From assembly GCA_026419775.2 (NCBI GenBank), contig JAOPGA020001609.1, positions 1-64,000 on the forward strand: 64,000 nucleotides of DNA, given 5' to 3'. Under the pieces are notes generated by a model, which was not told the origin of the DNA, ran no database searches, and saw nothing but the letters and a program-made list of their open reading frames with translations. A program made the translations under genes and the position numbers. Origin of the DNA: Acrasis kona. Lineage: Eukaryota > Heterolobosea > Eutetramitea > Acrasida > Acrasidae. Below, one piece after another: positions 51,486-62,335 of the stretch (position 1 is the first letter of the stretch; each line of letters begins with the position of its first letter).

Positions 51486-53538
51486 TCTCCTCTTGTTGGA
51501 TGATTTCTTCTTCTTGCCACCCACCTGATCAATCTTTCGCTTGGTGCCTCTCTTCTTTACCCTGTAATCACTCTCCAACTGTCTCTTCATTTCCTCCTTG
51601 TCTTGTTTGGTTCGATTGCTCTTCAACATTCTCTGTTTCAACAGGTGCAACTTCATGGTATTCTCCACTGCAAATTCCACCATTAATCTTCTAGAGTGAT
51701 CAATGTTGGCCTCTGGATCGCCGCCCTTCTTCATCTTCATCTTCTTCTTCTTTTTCGCACCACCATCGCCGAACAGCGTTGGATTGTTGTTAATCTCTCT
51801 GAGCGCACAAAGGGCATGTTCGTGCTTGGTGAATTCCACAAATCCAAATCCCTTGGATTGATCCAACGTTACGTTCTTCATGTTGGGATCCTTCTCCTTG
51901 ACAATCTTGCACTGAATCACCACCGGTTGTTCCTTGATGCCCTGTGCCTTTGATGCATGTTGAACGAACAGGGCCTTCAATTCCTTGTCGGTCATTGTTT
52001 TTGGAATGTTGTGAACGCTCAATCGAGTCTTGCTAATGTGAAAGATTGGATTCTGCAATTTCTTCTTTTTTTGTTGGAAATTGAATTGAATCTTGTTGAG
52101 CAGCGATGGCGGCATGGTCTTTGCTGCTTCGCTCTCGTTGGAGATGTGGCCCTCCATCATCAAGTACAAATTGCGAACGTCCTTGTCCTTGTTTGATTGA
52201 TTGGCTTGTTGCTTCTTGATGGATTCCGCTTGTTGCTTGTCGATCGCTTGTTGTATGATCAATTGCCTTCCGTCTAATTCCAATCCATCGATCGTTTGAT
52301 GTTGCTTGTCGTCGTCTTGGTGATCAATGTGATTTAATTTGGACGATAATTCCAATTCTTGTAGCAACTTGTCCATCGCATCCTTGAATTTGAATTTGAG
52401 GAATGCTGTTCCGTTGGATAGTTGGGTGGATTTATCCGGTATCACTGGTGCCACGTATTGAACGGGACCGAATTTGTCTTGGAATAAATCTTGAAGGGAT
52501 ATCTTGTCGATTTCGTAGGGTAGATTCTTGATGAAGATTGTTCTCTTCAGATCGTCTTGTCTCCTCTTTTCTAGACGAGCTTCGTTTAATTGTTTGATTC
52601 TTTCCAATTCTTCTTCGTCTTGTTCTGATTGAATTGATTCTTGATCACCATCATCATCGGATGAATCCAAAAGATCACCTGGTTCTCTTTCTTGTTCTGA
52701 TTCTGATTCTTCATCATCTTGATCATCCTCATCATTTTCATCATCCTCATCATCGTCTTGTTCCATTTGTTGCTTCTTTTTCAATTCATTTTCGACTCTT
52801 CTATTTTGTTTCTTTTCTTCCTTTTGTTGCAAATATTCTTCTCTTGATAATTTTTGTGTGCACGATAACTTTCCATGTTTGGTTTGAAGGGCTGCTTTGG
52901 CATGTTTTTCTTTTGAATATTCAATGAAGCCATATCCATCGTGATGTTGATTCTTTTTTTTTGATCTTGGCACTCTAATGTTGTTGATCTTTCCAATCTT
53001 TTCGAATTCTTCTTTTAATTTTTCGACTGCTTTCGAAATGGACAGCTGTGATTGATTTAGTGCTCTGGATGAAAATGATGGTTACCTTTTTATCGATGCC
53101 TGTTACCATGATTTGATGTAGTTGTTTGACTTGTTCGCGGAATTCTTTTGGATCCTTCTTTTCTGGTTTCTTTTCTTCTGTGGCGCCGCCGCCGTAGTGC
53201 TTGACGTGTAGTATTTGTCCCTTCCATTCCTTCTTGTTGAGGTTCTTTATTGCTTCGTCTACTTTGATTGATAATAGGCTGAAATGTGAATAATGAATAC
53301 ATCATGTACATTACAATTCTACGAATCCATATTGTTTGCTCTCTTGTGTTTCTTTATCTCTAATGATGATGACTTTTGAGACCGAGCCGACCTTGAGTTC
53401 GATGAATTGACGCAAATCGTAAAAATGATGTGAGTGTCGTGTGAATTAAATGCAACATATCTCTTCTTTTACATCTTTGGGTAGATTTCCAACAAAGATT
53501 GTACAATCGGTATTTTGCCTTACTTTCTTCTTTGCCAT
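51480..53538 (-). CDS. Four-RRM nucleolar protein, Nop4/RBM28-like
   Basis: Exons 53538-53461, 53418-53315, 53278-53086 and 53045-51480 give 1,941 bases, 646 residues. RRM1 (residues 12-90) starts CTIFVGNLPKDVKEE and has KQYGFVEF; RRM2 has GKINNIRVP and GYGFIEYSKEK; an acidic, basic-flanked linker follows; RRM3 has RTIFIKNLPYEIDKISLQDL; RRM4 has RLSVHNIPKTMTDKELKALF and SKGFGFVEF. A Lys-rich tail is a nucleolar signal. Yeast Nop4 and human RBM28 act in assembly of the 60S ribosomal subunit. Exon 1 joins exon 2 across an intron with AT-AC ends; the other two introns (36 and 40 nt) are GT-AG. RRM1 is continuous only with the AT-AC join. Confidence 0.85.
53419..53460 (-). other. Candidate AT-AC intron, 42 nt
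   Basis: Between ...GAAGAG and GATTTGCG the minus strand reads ATATGT at the 5' end and TTTTTAC at the 3' end. Removal joins GAG to GAT in phase and restores a standard RRM1. No GT-AG alternative works because no AG lies between the exon end and the needed codons. Confidence 0.6.
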
Positions 53539-54129
53539 GTGTTCAATATTTTAGTTGTACTTTTCACAACTTACAATAAATACATGAACATTGAACAAGT
53601 AGAATGAATTGTAGAGGCGAACTAGATTGATGATATTATGATGTTGAGAGTTATCTACTACAATTTGGATATTATTCAAAATTTATTTTATAAAGTGTCC
53701 TCGGTTGATTAACCATAATATTGAACGTTAAATTCACATCAAAATCTTGCATATCAGAAGCTTGAATTTGATAGATGAAACCCATGATTGTACTCCAACA
53801 GGATCTTTTCTGTAGTACATTAGCAGTGAAATTCTATTTACTGCCCCAAATCCAGGATGACGATGGATGATCCCCTATGATGAGCGTGATGACGAGCTCA
53901 AGTGGTATTATTTTTACCCTTGTCGCTCATAGATGATCGCTACATGCTTCTTTCGAGAGGTGTGGGTCATGGGTGGACGAACTGACTGGTACTTTTTATT
54001 TAAATAAAAGAATTATTTATTTAGTTTCTGTTTCACTTTCGCCCTCCCTAGATTTTGAGACAAGGGCATTGTAACCCCTTCCTTTTATTTTTAATCTTCC
54101 CAATCTTTAAATAATCCTTTTATTCGCTC
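53539..54129. other. Gene-free spacer
   Basis: AT-rich, no reading frame with coding character. It holds the promoter of the Nop4-like gene near its start. Confidence 0.4.
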
Positions 54130-54459
54130 TGCAAACAAGATCACATTTGAGAGTGACGCACATTCACAGCAAGCATTGGCCAACACGTATATACAATATA
54201 AACGTCCCGTTATGTTCAATGGTGAACACCATGCACCAACCCCAGCACAATAATCAACATCAAATCCAGCACGGCCAACAAGAAAGAGGAAAGAGAAGGA
54301 AGGGGAAACTGTGTAGTATGCTGGTCGCAAAAGAAACAAGGAGTTCCAATTGAAATAATTGTACGAGCAAGAAGCTGTTTTGGTTGTGATAAGTGTGGAA
54401 AATGTATGTTAGGGCATGCTTTGATTCCTTCAAGCATTGTAAATACGCAGATTCAATAA
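54130..54459 (+). pseudogene. Relic of a piggyBac-like transposase C-terminus
   Basis: One frame encodes SDAHSQQALANTYIQYKRPV, similar to a helix before the C-terminal zinc domain. In another frame, GNCVVCWSQKKQGVPIEIIV and SCFGCDKCGKCMLGHALIP give a C2...C3H arrangement as in piggyBac Cys-rich domains. At least one frame change separates them. The catalytic domain is gone. Confidence 0.35.
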
Positions 54460-55953
54460 AAAGTCTTGTGTAGTATGTTTTTGTTTGTTCCTTATTGGGA
54501 TGCCAAAACATGAGTCATTCAACTCATTGACTGCCAAATCAGAATTAACGGGAGCTTGATTTGACTTTTTATATCTCAGAAAATGTTCATTCAATTGATT
54601 CTATCATATTAATTAAATGCTTGATGTGTCATTATTTCTCTAAATGTTTCATCTTTGATTGACTTCTACCGTTCTTTCAATATTTTGTGCTCCTCTTGAA
54701 CATCTAATGGTCGTTTTATATTTGTTTGCTTTCTCATTCGAGCACGGAGATTGTTTATGTTGAAAATCTGACGTCCTTTGAACCAACTAGCCAATAAACT
54801 CCGTTGGTTGTAGATCCGATTGAGTAATTGGTTGTTCCTCCTCCTCTGCTTTCAAAAATATTTTTGACTGATGACTGGAAGCAGTCAATTTTGACGATGC
54901 TTACAATGATCAGCACTATTATAAGAATTTATGACATGATATGTGACCATAAATCACTATAGTAAGCCAATGTATGTTAGTCCGAGGAATTTTGAACTAG
55001 ACAATTTAAAGCACGTGTTGATGTATAGCGATCCACAATTTCAAAAAAAAACAACACATTATGACTGGTCTCATCCTTTGATGTTAACCCTGCTGCCTAC
55101 TTGCTCCCACAGGACTTATCAGTTAGTACTAGAACGTAGGGTCTCACGACTTGTAAGATCGTTCAGTGGAATTCTGATGAGAGTTGTTTACCGCCAGTGC
55201 TTCAAGACACCACATAAGCTACTAAAAAGAGAACGCAACAACACTAAGACAGCCAGGCTCCGCAGAGCACCACAACATCATGTATAAATACGCATCGTTT
55301 TCGTTGGCTTTCTTTGGACCCAACCATTGCATTTGTTTGGACAGTACCTACCCCAACACATTACACATTGACGCAAATCATTGTCGAGGTGCTCATTAAC
55401 AAAACTCGGTTAATACCTTACATTATGCCGTTACCAGAAACTTTTATACCTGAAAAGACTACTTCCATCCGCAAATCATTAATGTATTCTACGTTACTCC
55501 CATAATACTACTACTATTAAGATAACCGTCCAATAAAATTAATTAACTAACTACTTTTTCAAAATGATTTTAATGTACTTATCCTAAATTACATCCGTTG
55601 TTGCTATGGATTCTTATTATGGGCACAAAAGCAGGTTTGATGCGACCTTGTCAACTCATGATAAGTTGCTATGGATTCTTATCATGATTGAAAGTTGTGA
55701 GAAATTGTGACTTATCAATTAGAAGCCGAGCCAAAATTACTTTCGTGGTGAGTGTCGTTGGATATCGTATCTAGGATTCGTTGTTCGGACTTCTAATAAT
55801 GTCTCAAAAGTTGATCTACTTGACGTTCTTCTTTTTATGAGGTCCACTCAACCAGCATGCATCTTCAAGTTTATTTAACCAGAAGGAGAAGTGCAAAAGA
55901 CCTTGGCATGATGCAGGTACATTGTGAGGACCTAGGATACAACATGCTAAAAG
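54460..55953. other. Long intergenic region
   Basis: I see no supported gene. Open frames at 54943-55287 and 55314-55505 (plus) have no recognisable domain, biased composition or start context, and I leave them uncalled. Confidence 0.4.
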
Positions 55954-56018
55954 TGACGACAGTGGGATTTGAACCCACGCCTCAAGGATATCAGTATCGC
56001 AAAAAACTCAATGTGCCA
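55954..56018 (-). tRNA. tRNA-Leu-like 3' part, probably a pseudogene
   Basis: On the minus strand a perfect T-arm (GTGGG-TTCAAAT-CCCAC), a variable arm (TATCCTTGAGGC) and the 3' acceptor strand TGTCGTCA end in a T4 run. This matches the 3' half of a leucine-type tRNA with long variable arm. The 5' side (TGGCACATTGAGTT) only weakly resembles a D-arm, the anticodon loop cannot be formed, and no GACGACA partner strand is present. It could also be the second exon of a split or intron-bearing gene. Confidence 0.4.
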
Positions 56019-56094
56019 TTTTAAAAATGTTCGTAGACATTAATTGATAAAAATATTACGATTTGCATGGATGAATAGTCACCGAAAATGTTTA

Positions 56095-57027
56095 TTAAGA
56101 ACTGTTGAGCAAATCAACCTCATTTAGTGCTCCAACATTTAGTACACCAACGTTGCTTAAAATACCTTCATCATTAGTATATGAAGCACCACCTGCACCA
56201 TTGTTGATAGAGCTTCCGGCATTTCCACCAAGTACTGAACCTTCATTGCCCCCTAATATGTTTCCTAATCCAATAATTCTTTGTTTCAACTGCTTCAAAG
56301 TCGCCTCAGCCTCTTCTAATTCAACTTCAAGATCAATAATATCTGAATCAAACTTTCTACCATTAAGGGCACTAACACCGTTCAGACCTCCAACATTCAG
56401 CACACCCAAATTACTTAAAATACCTTCATCATTAGTATATGAAACACCACCTGCACCATTGTTAATCGAGTTACCAGCACTACCACCTAGAACTGATCCA
56501 CCATCTCCACCTAGAATGTTACCCACACCGATGATTTTTTTTCTCCCTTCAACTACTTCCATAGATTTTTCTCCAGTGTTTAACAAGCTGACATCATTTA
56601 GTGCATTTATTGTGACTAAGTTGGCATTGCTCAAGATACCTTCGTCGTTGGTGTAGGAGGGACCGCATGAATTGGCTTCTTCTCCACCTAACACTGATCC
56701 ATCATTTCCACCTAAAATGTTACCTGCACCTAGTATCCTCTTCTTTGTGTTGCTTCTCTTATTGTTGAGCAAATCGACACCATTTAATGCTCCAACATTC
56801 AGTATACCAACGTTGCTAAGAATACCCTCATCATTAGTAAATGAAGCACCACCTGCACCATTGTTGATCGAGTTACCAGCACTACCACCTAGAACTGATC
56901 CACCATCTCCACCTAGAATGTTACCCACACCGATGATTCTGCTCGCCAAGCTCGAACGGGATTGAGACTTTGCGTTCACAACAAACAAAGTGTAGAACAA
57001 TAGAAAGGACATAACGATAACTCTCAT
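56095..57027 (-). CDS. Secreted protein of four glycine/asparagine-rich repeats
   Basis: The 310 residues begin with a signal peptide (MRVIVMSFLLFYTLFVVNA). Four repeats follow, each about 60-70 residues, built on GNILGG..GSVLGG, SINNGAGG, YTNDEGILSN, and VGALN.VDLLN. Spacers between repeats are basic (NKRSNTKKR, EGRKK, LKQR) or a helical stretch in one case. Regular Asn/Gly/Leu spacing suggests a beta-solenoid or amyloid-like fold. The dibasic sites could be cleaved to release repeat peptides. Repeats 1, 3 and 4 are closest; repeat 2 has lost the SINNGAGG element. No family is known to me. Confidence 0.8.
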   Translation of the reverse strand: MRVIVMSFLLFYTLFVVNAKSQSRSSLASRIIGVGNILGGDGGSVLGGSAGNSINNGAGGASFTNDEGILSNVGILNVGALNGVDLLNNKRSNTKKRILGAGNILGGNDGSVLGGEEANSCGPSYTNDEGILSNANLVTINALNDVSLLNTGEKSMEVVEGRKKIIGVGNILGGDGGSVLGGSAGNSINNGAGGVSYTNDEGILSNLGVLNVGGLNGVSALNGRKFDSDIIDLEVELEEAEATLKQLKQRIIGLGNILGGNEGSVLGGNAGSSINNGAGGASYTNDEGILSNVGVLNVGALNEVDLLNSS

Positions 57028-57303
57028 TCTTTGCTTATGTTTTGTTTGTTGTGTTTGTTTTCTTAGTATATTGTTGGACTCAGTTCTTGTGACTTTTTAA
57101 ATGTTTGGCACTCACAACGAATCGATGTGTATTCACCAACATAAGGGAATATCTTTTCATAATTGATAAAAATAAACAAATCAGATCAACAAGCTAACCA
57201 AATCGCCCAGTAACAAATTGGATTCAAGATACGTTGAACTGTTCGGGCTCAGAGCAGGTTGATTTTTTGAGAATCTGCAGATTCCCCAGCTATCGCGCAG
57301 AAT

Positions 57304-57353
57304 AATTTACTTGTATGGTAGCTTTCCTCTGCGGCTTCGACTATAAAAAGAAA
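57304..57353 (+). repeat. Short direct repeat, left copy
   Basis: About 50 bp (TTTACTTGTATGG...GCGGCTTCGACT) recurs at 58233-58281 with few differences. The two copies flank the gene at 57563-58087. Confidence 0.7.
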
Positions 57354-57562
57354 TTAAGCAGCCCTTAATGTACAATTTAATTATACGGGAATCTTTAATG
57401 CATTTACAGTAATATTACCCTTTCGTAGTGTCCAGGTACACTGATTACGTCTATATTCTACCAGTTAATGTAATAAATTAAGGTTTATTGTGTTATTGTT
57501 TAATGTTTAGTACAGATACCGGTATCCCGTCAAATAGTATTTCTTTAATTACAAGGTAAACG

Positions 57563-58087
57563 TCACTCTGAGAGTGAGCTTCTGGTCCGTATTGCCCTTG
57601 AAACTTCTTCTTGTCTAGGAGTTGTTCCAAAAGGACCGCTATCTATTTCGTCGTCATCCACCTCGTTTATACATGGAGTGATCTGCTTTTTCGAATTAGA
57701 GAAGATGTTCTTTAACGCTATCTTTAATCTTGTTGTCGCAGGGGATATAGGCGAAGGGGGTGTCTGTATTTTAGATATTTGTAACGTTGGTTTGAAGAAG
57801 TTGTTTATAGAGGACTCAGTTTTGCTTTTAAAGAGTTTGCTTTTCGTTGTCTTCCAAGTTTTTTTCTCCTCGTTATTGGAGTCAATTTTTGTTACTGAAT
57901 TGCTCCTATCATCTATGTACGATGTGGTAAGCTTCTTAAGTATCTTGCCAGTTTGTGCTGCTTTCGATGGTTTCTTTTTAGGAGGGAACACGTACTCTCT
58001 CAAATATTTTTTTAAAAGCTCCAGCTCTTCCTCTTCATCCGTAGGAAACTTGTAGTGCTGCAGATAGTGTACCACATCGTCACTCAT
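57563..58087 (-). CDS. Hypothetical 174-residue basic protein
   Basis: The N-terminus is acidic and helical (DEEEELELLKKYLREYVF). The rest is Lys/Ser/Thr-rich and likely disordered, with a Pro-directed phosphosite-like patch (TPPSPISP). I recognise no domain. A single exon and a clean ATG support it as a gene; a cytoskeletal or nuclear regulator is possible but unproven. Confidence 0.45.
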   Translation of the reverse strand: MSDDVVHYLQHYKFPTDEEEELELLKKYLREYVFPPKKKPSKAAQTGKILKKLTTSYIDDRSNSVTKIDSNNEEKKTWKTTKSKLFKSKTESSINNFFKPTLQISKIQTPPSPISPATTRLKIALKNIFSNSKKQITPCINEVDDDEIDSGPFGTTPRQEEVSRAIRTRSSLSE

Positions 58088-58232
58088 ATCGATATCTAGG
58101 ATGGTTGTAGTTTAAATATATTAAAAAGTAAAATTAACCTAATACAGTAGACAGACAAGGAATTGGTCGTTTCGTATCTTATCTCAAATGAAGCGTCTCT
58201 ACAACCATATTAGGGTGACCTATATTTAAACA

Positions 58233-58281
58233 AATTTACTTGTATGGCAGCTTTCTCTGCGGCTTCGACTAAAAAAAGAAT
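58233..58281 (+). repeat. Short direct repeat, right copy
   Basis: Right partner of 57304-57353. It lies upstream of the start codon of the 57563 gene, about 145 bp away. Confidence 0.7.
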
Positions 58282-58486
58282 TTTTTGAGCTATCTTTTTA
58301 AACGTCCACCCGACAACCTGCTCTGATAATTTCAGAGACTGCAATAGTTGCTTGTAGCCCCTGATATTCATTAAAAACAAGTTTTCAAAGTCAATACTGT
58401 TTTAAGATCGGTTTGGTAGCGATTTGTAATTCTTCAACAGTCAACTAACAAGAATAACAGCTAGCTAATCATTTGGCGCTTGAAAA

Positions 58487-61400
58487 ATGTCTGTTACCAG
58501 TATCGATGATGAGGTATGCCATCCATACTGTTACTACTAAAAAAACTAGATCGATGGGATGAATAATATTGTGGACTGCCTCTTGGCGTCTCTTAACAAC
58601 TTGATGAATTTTTCTAAAAAAGTAGAGGAGGCTTCAGTAAATTTCGAACAAGGAGAATACAGTTATAATTTTAATCAAAGATTTCAAAAATCGATCTTAC
58701 CAGACATTGATAGATGTTTGGAGTGTTTTTATTTGGCGGAGACTTTACTTGACGGGTTTGTGAACACAACAATGAACAATTGTAAACGATGTTAGAGACA
58801 AACACCCCAGGAGGATCAAAATCCTAATATTCGATAACAATGAGGTTTTTGTTAGCTCTTTATTAGAATTTGTACAAATACCATTACCCCTAAAACAAGA
58901 GGACTCAAACGAAGAACTTTTTAGCAAAAAAAACTCGGACATCATTCTTAACCTCAAAATTTACGCCTTAAAAACACTTACCAAGGTGGTATCAATATGT
59001 TCCTACGAGACCGAGGACACATTCGTAGACGAAGAGTAAAAATCACTACTTCAACTCCAACTAACATTTATTTAATCTAGTACAACGAAGGAAATAGCAA
59101 AGCTGTGTGCGGAGAAAGTAGCCGACAGGCGTGGGTTGGAAACGCTTTTAAGATTGTTAGAGTTCGACGACCAAGAACCCCTAAAGTTAGCTGTCGCAGA
59201 AACATTATACTTTTTCATAATAAGGAATGAGGGAGGGAAAATAGCGATGGTTATGCTGAACGGATTAGGAGTGCTTATAAACTGCCTTGTAAACTATGAG
59301 AAATCCCAAACAATTAGAAGTTATTATTGTGCAATATTAAGGGAGTTCGCAGCCGACCAACCAGAAGAGCTACTCAAGCAAGACATTATACCTGTCACAT
59401 GCAAATTAATGAACATTGATCCCTCTCCGGACGTTAGAGCCTTATGCTGTGAAATTCTAGAGGTGGTTTTCAGAAGCGATCCTAATAGTGTTGAATACCT
59501 TGAATCCAACAATGACAAGGAGAAGGAATCTGATCTTGCAAAAGTTCTCAGTAACAGACTAATGAAGGACGATAGCGACGACGTTCTTGAGGCGGTGTGT
59601 AAACTATTAGAAACTGTCTTTTGTTTGCAAAGCAGAGTTTTCATCAACAAGTTCATTAAAATAGGCGGATGGCGTGCTTTGATTCGTTGGTAAGTTCAAA
59701 CACTTTAGTTTTAAATTAATCATGTAGCTTGAAGAATAAGCACGATCGACCGGCTGCTTTGGCATTAAGAGCTTTAAGATATTTGGTTCAAACAGCGCCT
59801 TATTCGGAACATTTAGGACAAAAGATTGTTTCGCATTTTCCGTCACTGTCGGTCCTGCTGAAGGCAGCGTTGGAAAGAGAGCAAGAATCAAACAACAAAG
59901 ACATTGCTCATAGATTCCTCAAAGTGGAACTTGCCGTTTGTATAGGAATCATTTTCGCGCAGAATCCCTCTTGTCGCAACCACGTTCACAACGAGTTCAA
60001 AGCATTCCCATTATGGATGAGTACGTTACGATCCGCTCTATTACAACATTTATCACAAGCCGACGTTGACTACTTTTCTGACATTGTGCTAATCGACCAT
60101 GTAGGAACGAACCTCATCCAAGCATTACGTAACAGCGACAAGCAACAAAAACAAGCTCTACAATACATTTTTGCACAGCAGGAGAATAAGAGTTATGACG
60201 AGAGAGACGAAGTGGAAGATGACATGCAAGAATATCAATCCCATAACAATAACAAGAATGAAGGTAGAATGAAATATTTATTATTGAGCTATGCCATCCA
60301 TTTAACATTAATGCCAAAAGAAGAACCCATCGAGCAAGAAAAGCAACCCAAACCAAAAGTCAATGTTCAAGATGAAAGCGACGGAGAAGAGTCAATGGTT
60401 GATTCCTCAATATCCTCCTCTAGTGTGAACGACGGTCAAGATCATGTGAGGCTGCCTCAAAGTACCCAACAACTTCATGATTTAAATAAACCTTCCAAAC
60501 CACAACGTGCTCGCAGCAATCAAAATTTAATTGCTGACGACCAAAGTGTTTCTTCATTTACTTCTTATTCTGAATCCGGTGCTGATTTCCAACAAGATCC
60601 TCAAATGGATCCCATCATGGAAGAGCTCAATAGAATCCATATTCAAAGGCAAGAGTTGATGCAGAGGGAGTTGGATTTGAAAAACAAAGCTGCTCAACTT
60701 CAGGCTTACAAAAATCACCATCAGTCCGATTTGTCCGTGACCGACAAGGAACTTGACATTTATGAAGATTCAAGTTCTGGCGTTGCCACACCTACTTTAA
60801 ACCACAACCATGCCTTCAAGGATAGAGTAAGAACTTATAGAGTACAGGACCTACGACCACAGATACCTATTGAGGGACATGACAACAACCATATGGTTGC
60901 ATACAATGAAGCGTACAGGCGCCCTGGGCGATACGTTCAAGAGGATCAGCCGGAGAGTCGCGAAGAACATGACATGTTGAGCGAAGCGTCGTCAGATGGT
61001 TTTGAATACGTCAATCAAGAATATCATGCACCCATTGGTCATGCACAGCCCAACTACTCAAACCAAAATTACAATGGTGTAGGAGAGATCACTCATGGTT
61101 CCAAGAAGAGATTAAAGAGTTCATTAAGCATGAAGGAATATCGCTTCCAGTTAGCCTTGTCCATCGTTAAGCGATTTGCTATATGGTATGTTGATCCTGG
61201 CGTCAAGAAGAGAAGAGACATTTCACACACCCAAACTGCAAGCCAACTCCGACAAGGAGTTTCTTTATCTCCCAATTCCTCAAAGAAGCAGTTATTAAGA
61301 AGATATATTCCCACTGGTGACGGCCTCGTCATGCGCAGGACCAACGTCCAACCGCTCAATCTCGACCAAAACTCTCCTCAAAAGTTACAAAGATCATGGA

Positions 61401-62146
61401 CCGATAGTGACGTCAAGCAGAGCGACTTGTTCGAAATTGAAATTTATTTCGACGACTTCCGTCATGAGACCATGGACCACGTGCTACAAAAGCTCAGGAA
61501 ACATCACAAGAACATTAAAAGAATGTTTGTTACTTGTCCACAAGGAGTGAATGCACGCGGAAGGCGCAGCTTCTTGTTGGACATGAACCAAAACGTCATG
61601 CCGAGGATGGCCCAAGCCATACAAGAATTAATGAGATTAGTATCCGAACATGGAGAAGAGCGCATCAAGATGCCCATTTACTTGTGGAAGGGAAAGGACC
61701 GCAGAGACAAGAGCATAACGAACTCAAACATGTTGGAAGTTTTGGAATACATTAAAATGTACCTGGCCAACAGCGCAGAAAATCATCAACAATACATTGC
61801 AGAGAATGAATATGCTGAACATGTGGAGGAGATGTTGCATGAGGAAGATGATGCAGAGAAGGCAAAACAAGACGAAATGGCGAGAAGAGAGATGCAGAGT
61901 TTAGTGAACAACACATCTTTGAACACTAGTCAGATTAATTGGGCCAATCAGTCCAGTCCTAATCAAAAGTCGAATGGACACCAAGATTTGATAGATAATC
62001 CTGATGCTGGATATACTTTAAATGGTAGTTTGAACAGTCAGACAAGCAATTCTTCTTCTTCAAGTCCATCAGCAGCGTCGGTCAGAAGGGCGGCTGATAT
62101 CAAGAGGAGTCCAACAACAATGTCTCAAGAAACATCAATTCAATAA
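58487..62146 (+). CDS. Large armadillo-repeat protein with coiled-coil and basic middle
   Basis: Exons 58487-58513, 58550-58755, 58796-59035, 59081-59689 and 59728-62146 (introns 36, 40, 45, 38 nt; donors GTATGC, GTTTGT, GTAAAA, GTAAGT) total 3,501 bases, 1,166 residues. The N-terminal 500 residues are helical with armadillo/HEAT-like spacing (LEFDDQEPLKLAVAETLYFF, DVRALCCEILEVVFRSDP, RPAALALRALRYLVQTAP). A Ser/Gln/Asp-rich linker includes a short coiled coil (QRQELMQRELDLKNKAAQ). The C-terminal third has a compact region (SDLFEIEIYFDDFRHETMDH, KRMFVTCPQGVN, IKMPIYLWKGKDRRDKSITN). No known C-terminal domain could be named. Armadillo arrays bind proteins, so a cytoskeletal or trafficking scaffold is plausible. 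Confidence 0.7.
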
Positions 62147-62335
62147 AAATGTATGAATACTTTTGAAAATTTTGTGTGAATGTTTTGTGTGATTGGAAAG
62201 TGTTTGAAACTATTTCTGGATGTGTGTTCCTTTATTTCGGTTGTAATTAACCCGAATGCGTTTTTGAACTTAATGTTGTAACTTGAACAGGGTTCAGAAT
62301 TGAAATCGATTGTCAACCGATCAAACACATTGAAA
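62147..62335. promoter_or_regulatory. Tandem gene spacer
   Basis: 189 bp between two plus-strand genes. It must contain the 3' end signal of the first and promoter of the second. AATAAA overlaps the first gene's stop codon. Confidence 0.35.

Noticed and set aside
55954..56018. Complete functional tRNA-Leu
   Set aside because: The 5' acceptor strand and a foldable anticodon arm are missing, although the 3' part and terminator are good.
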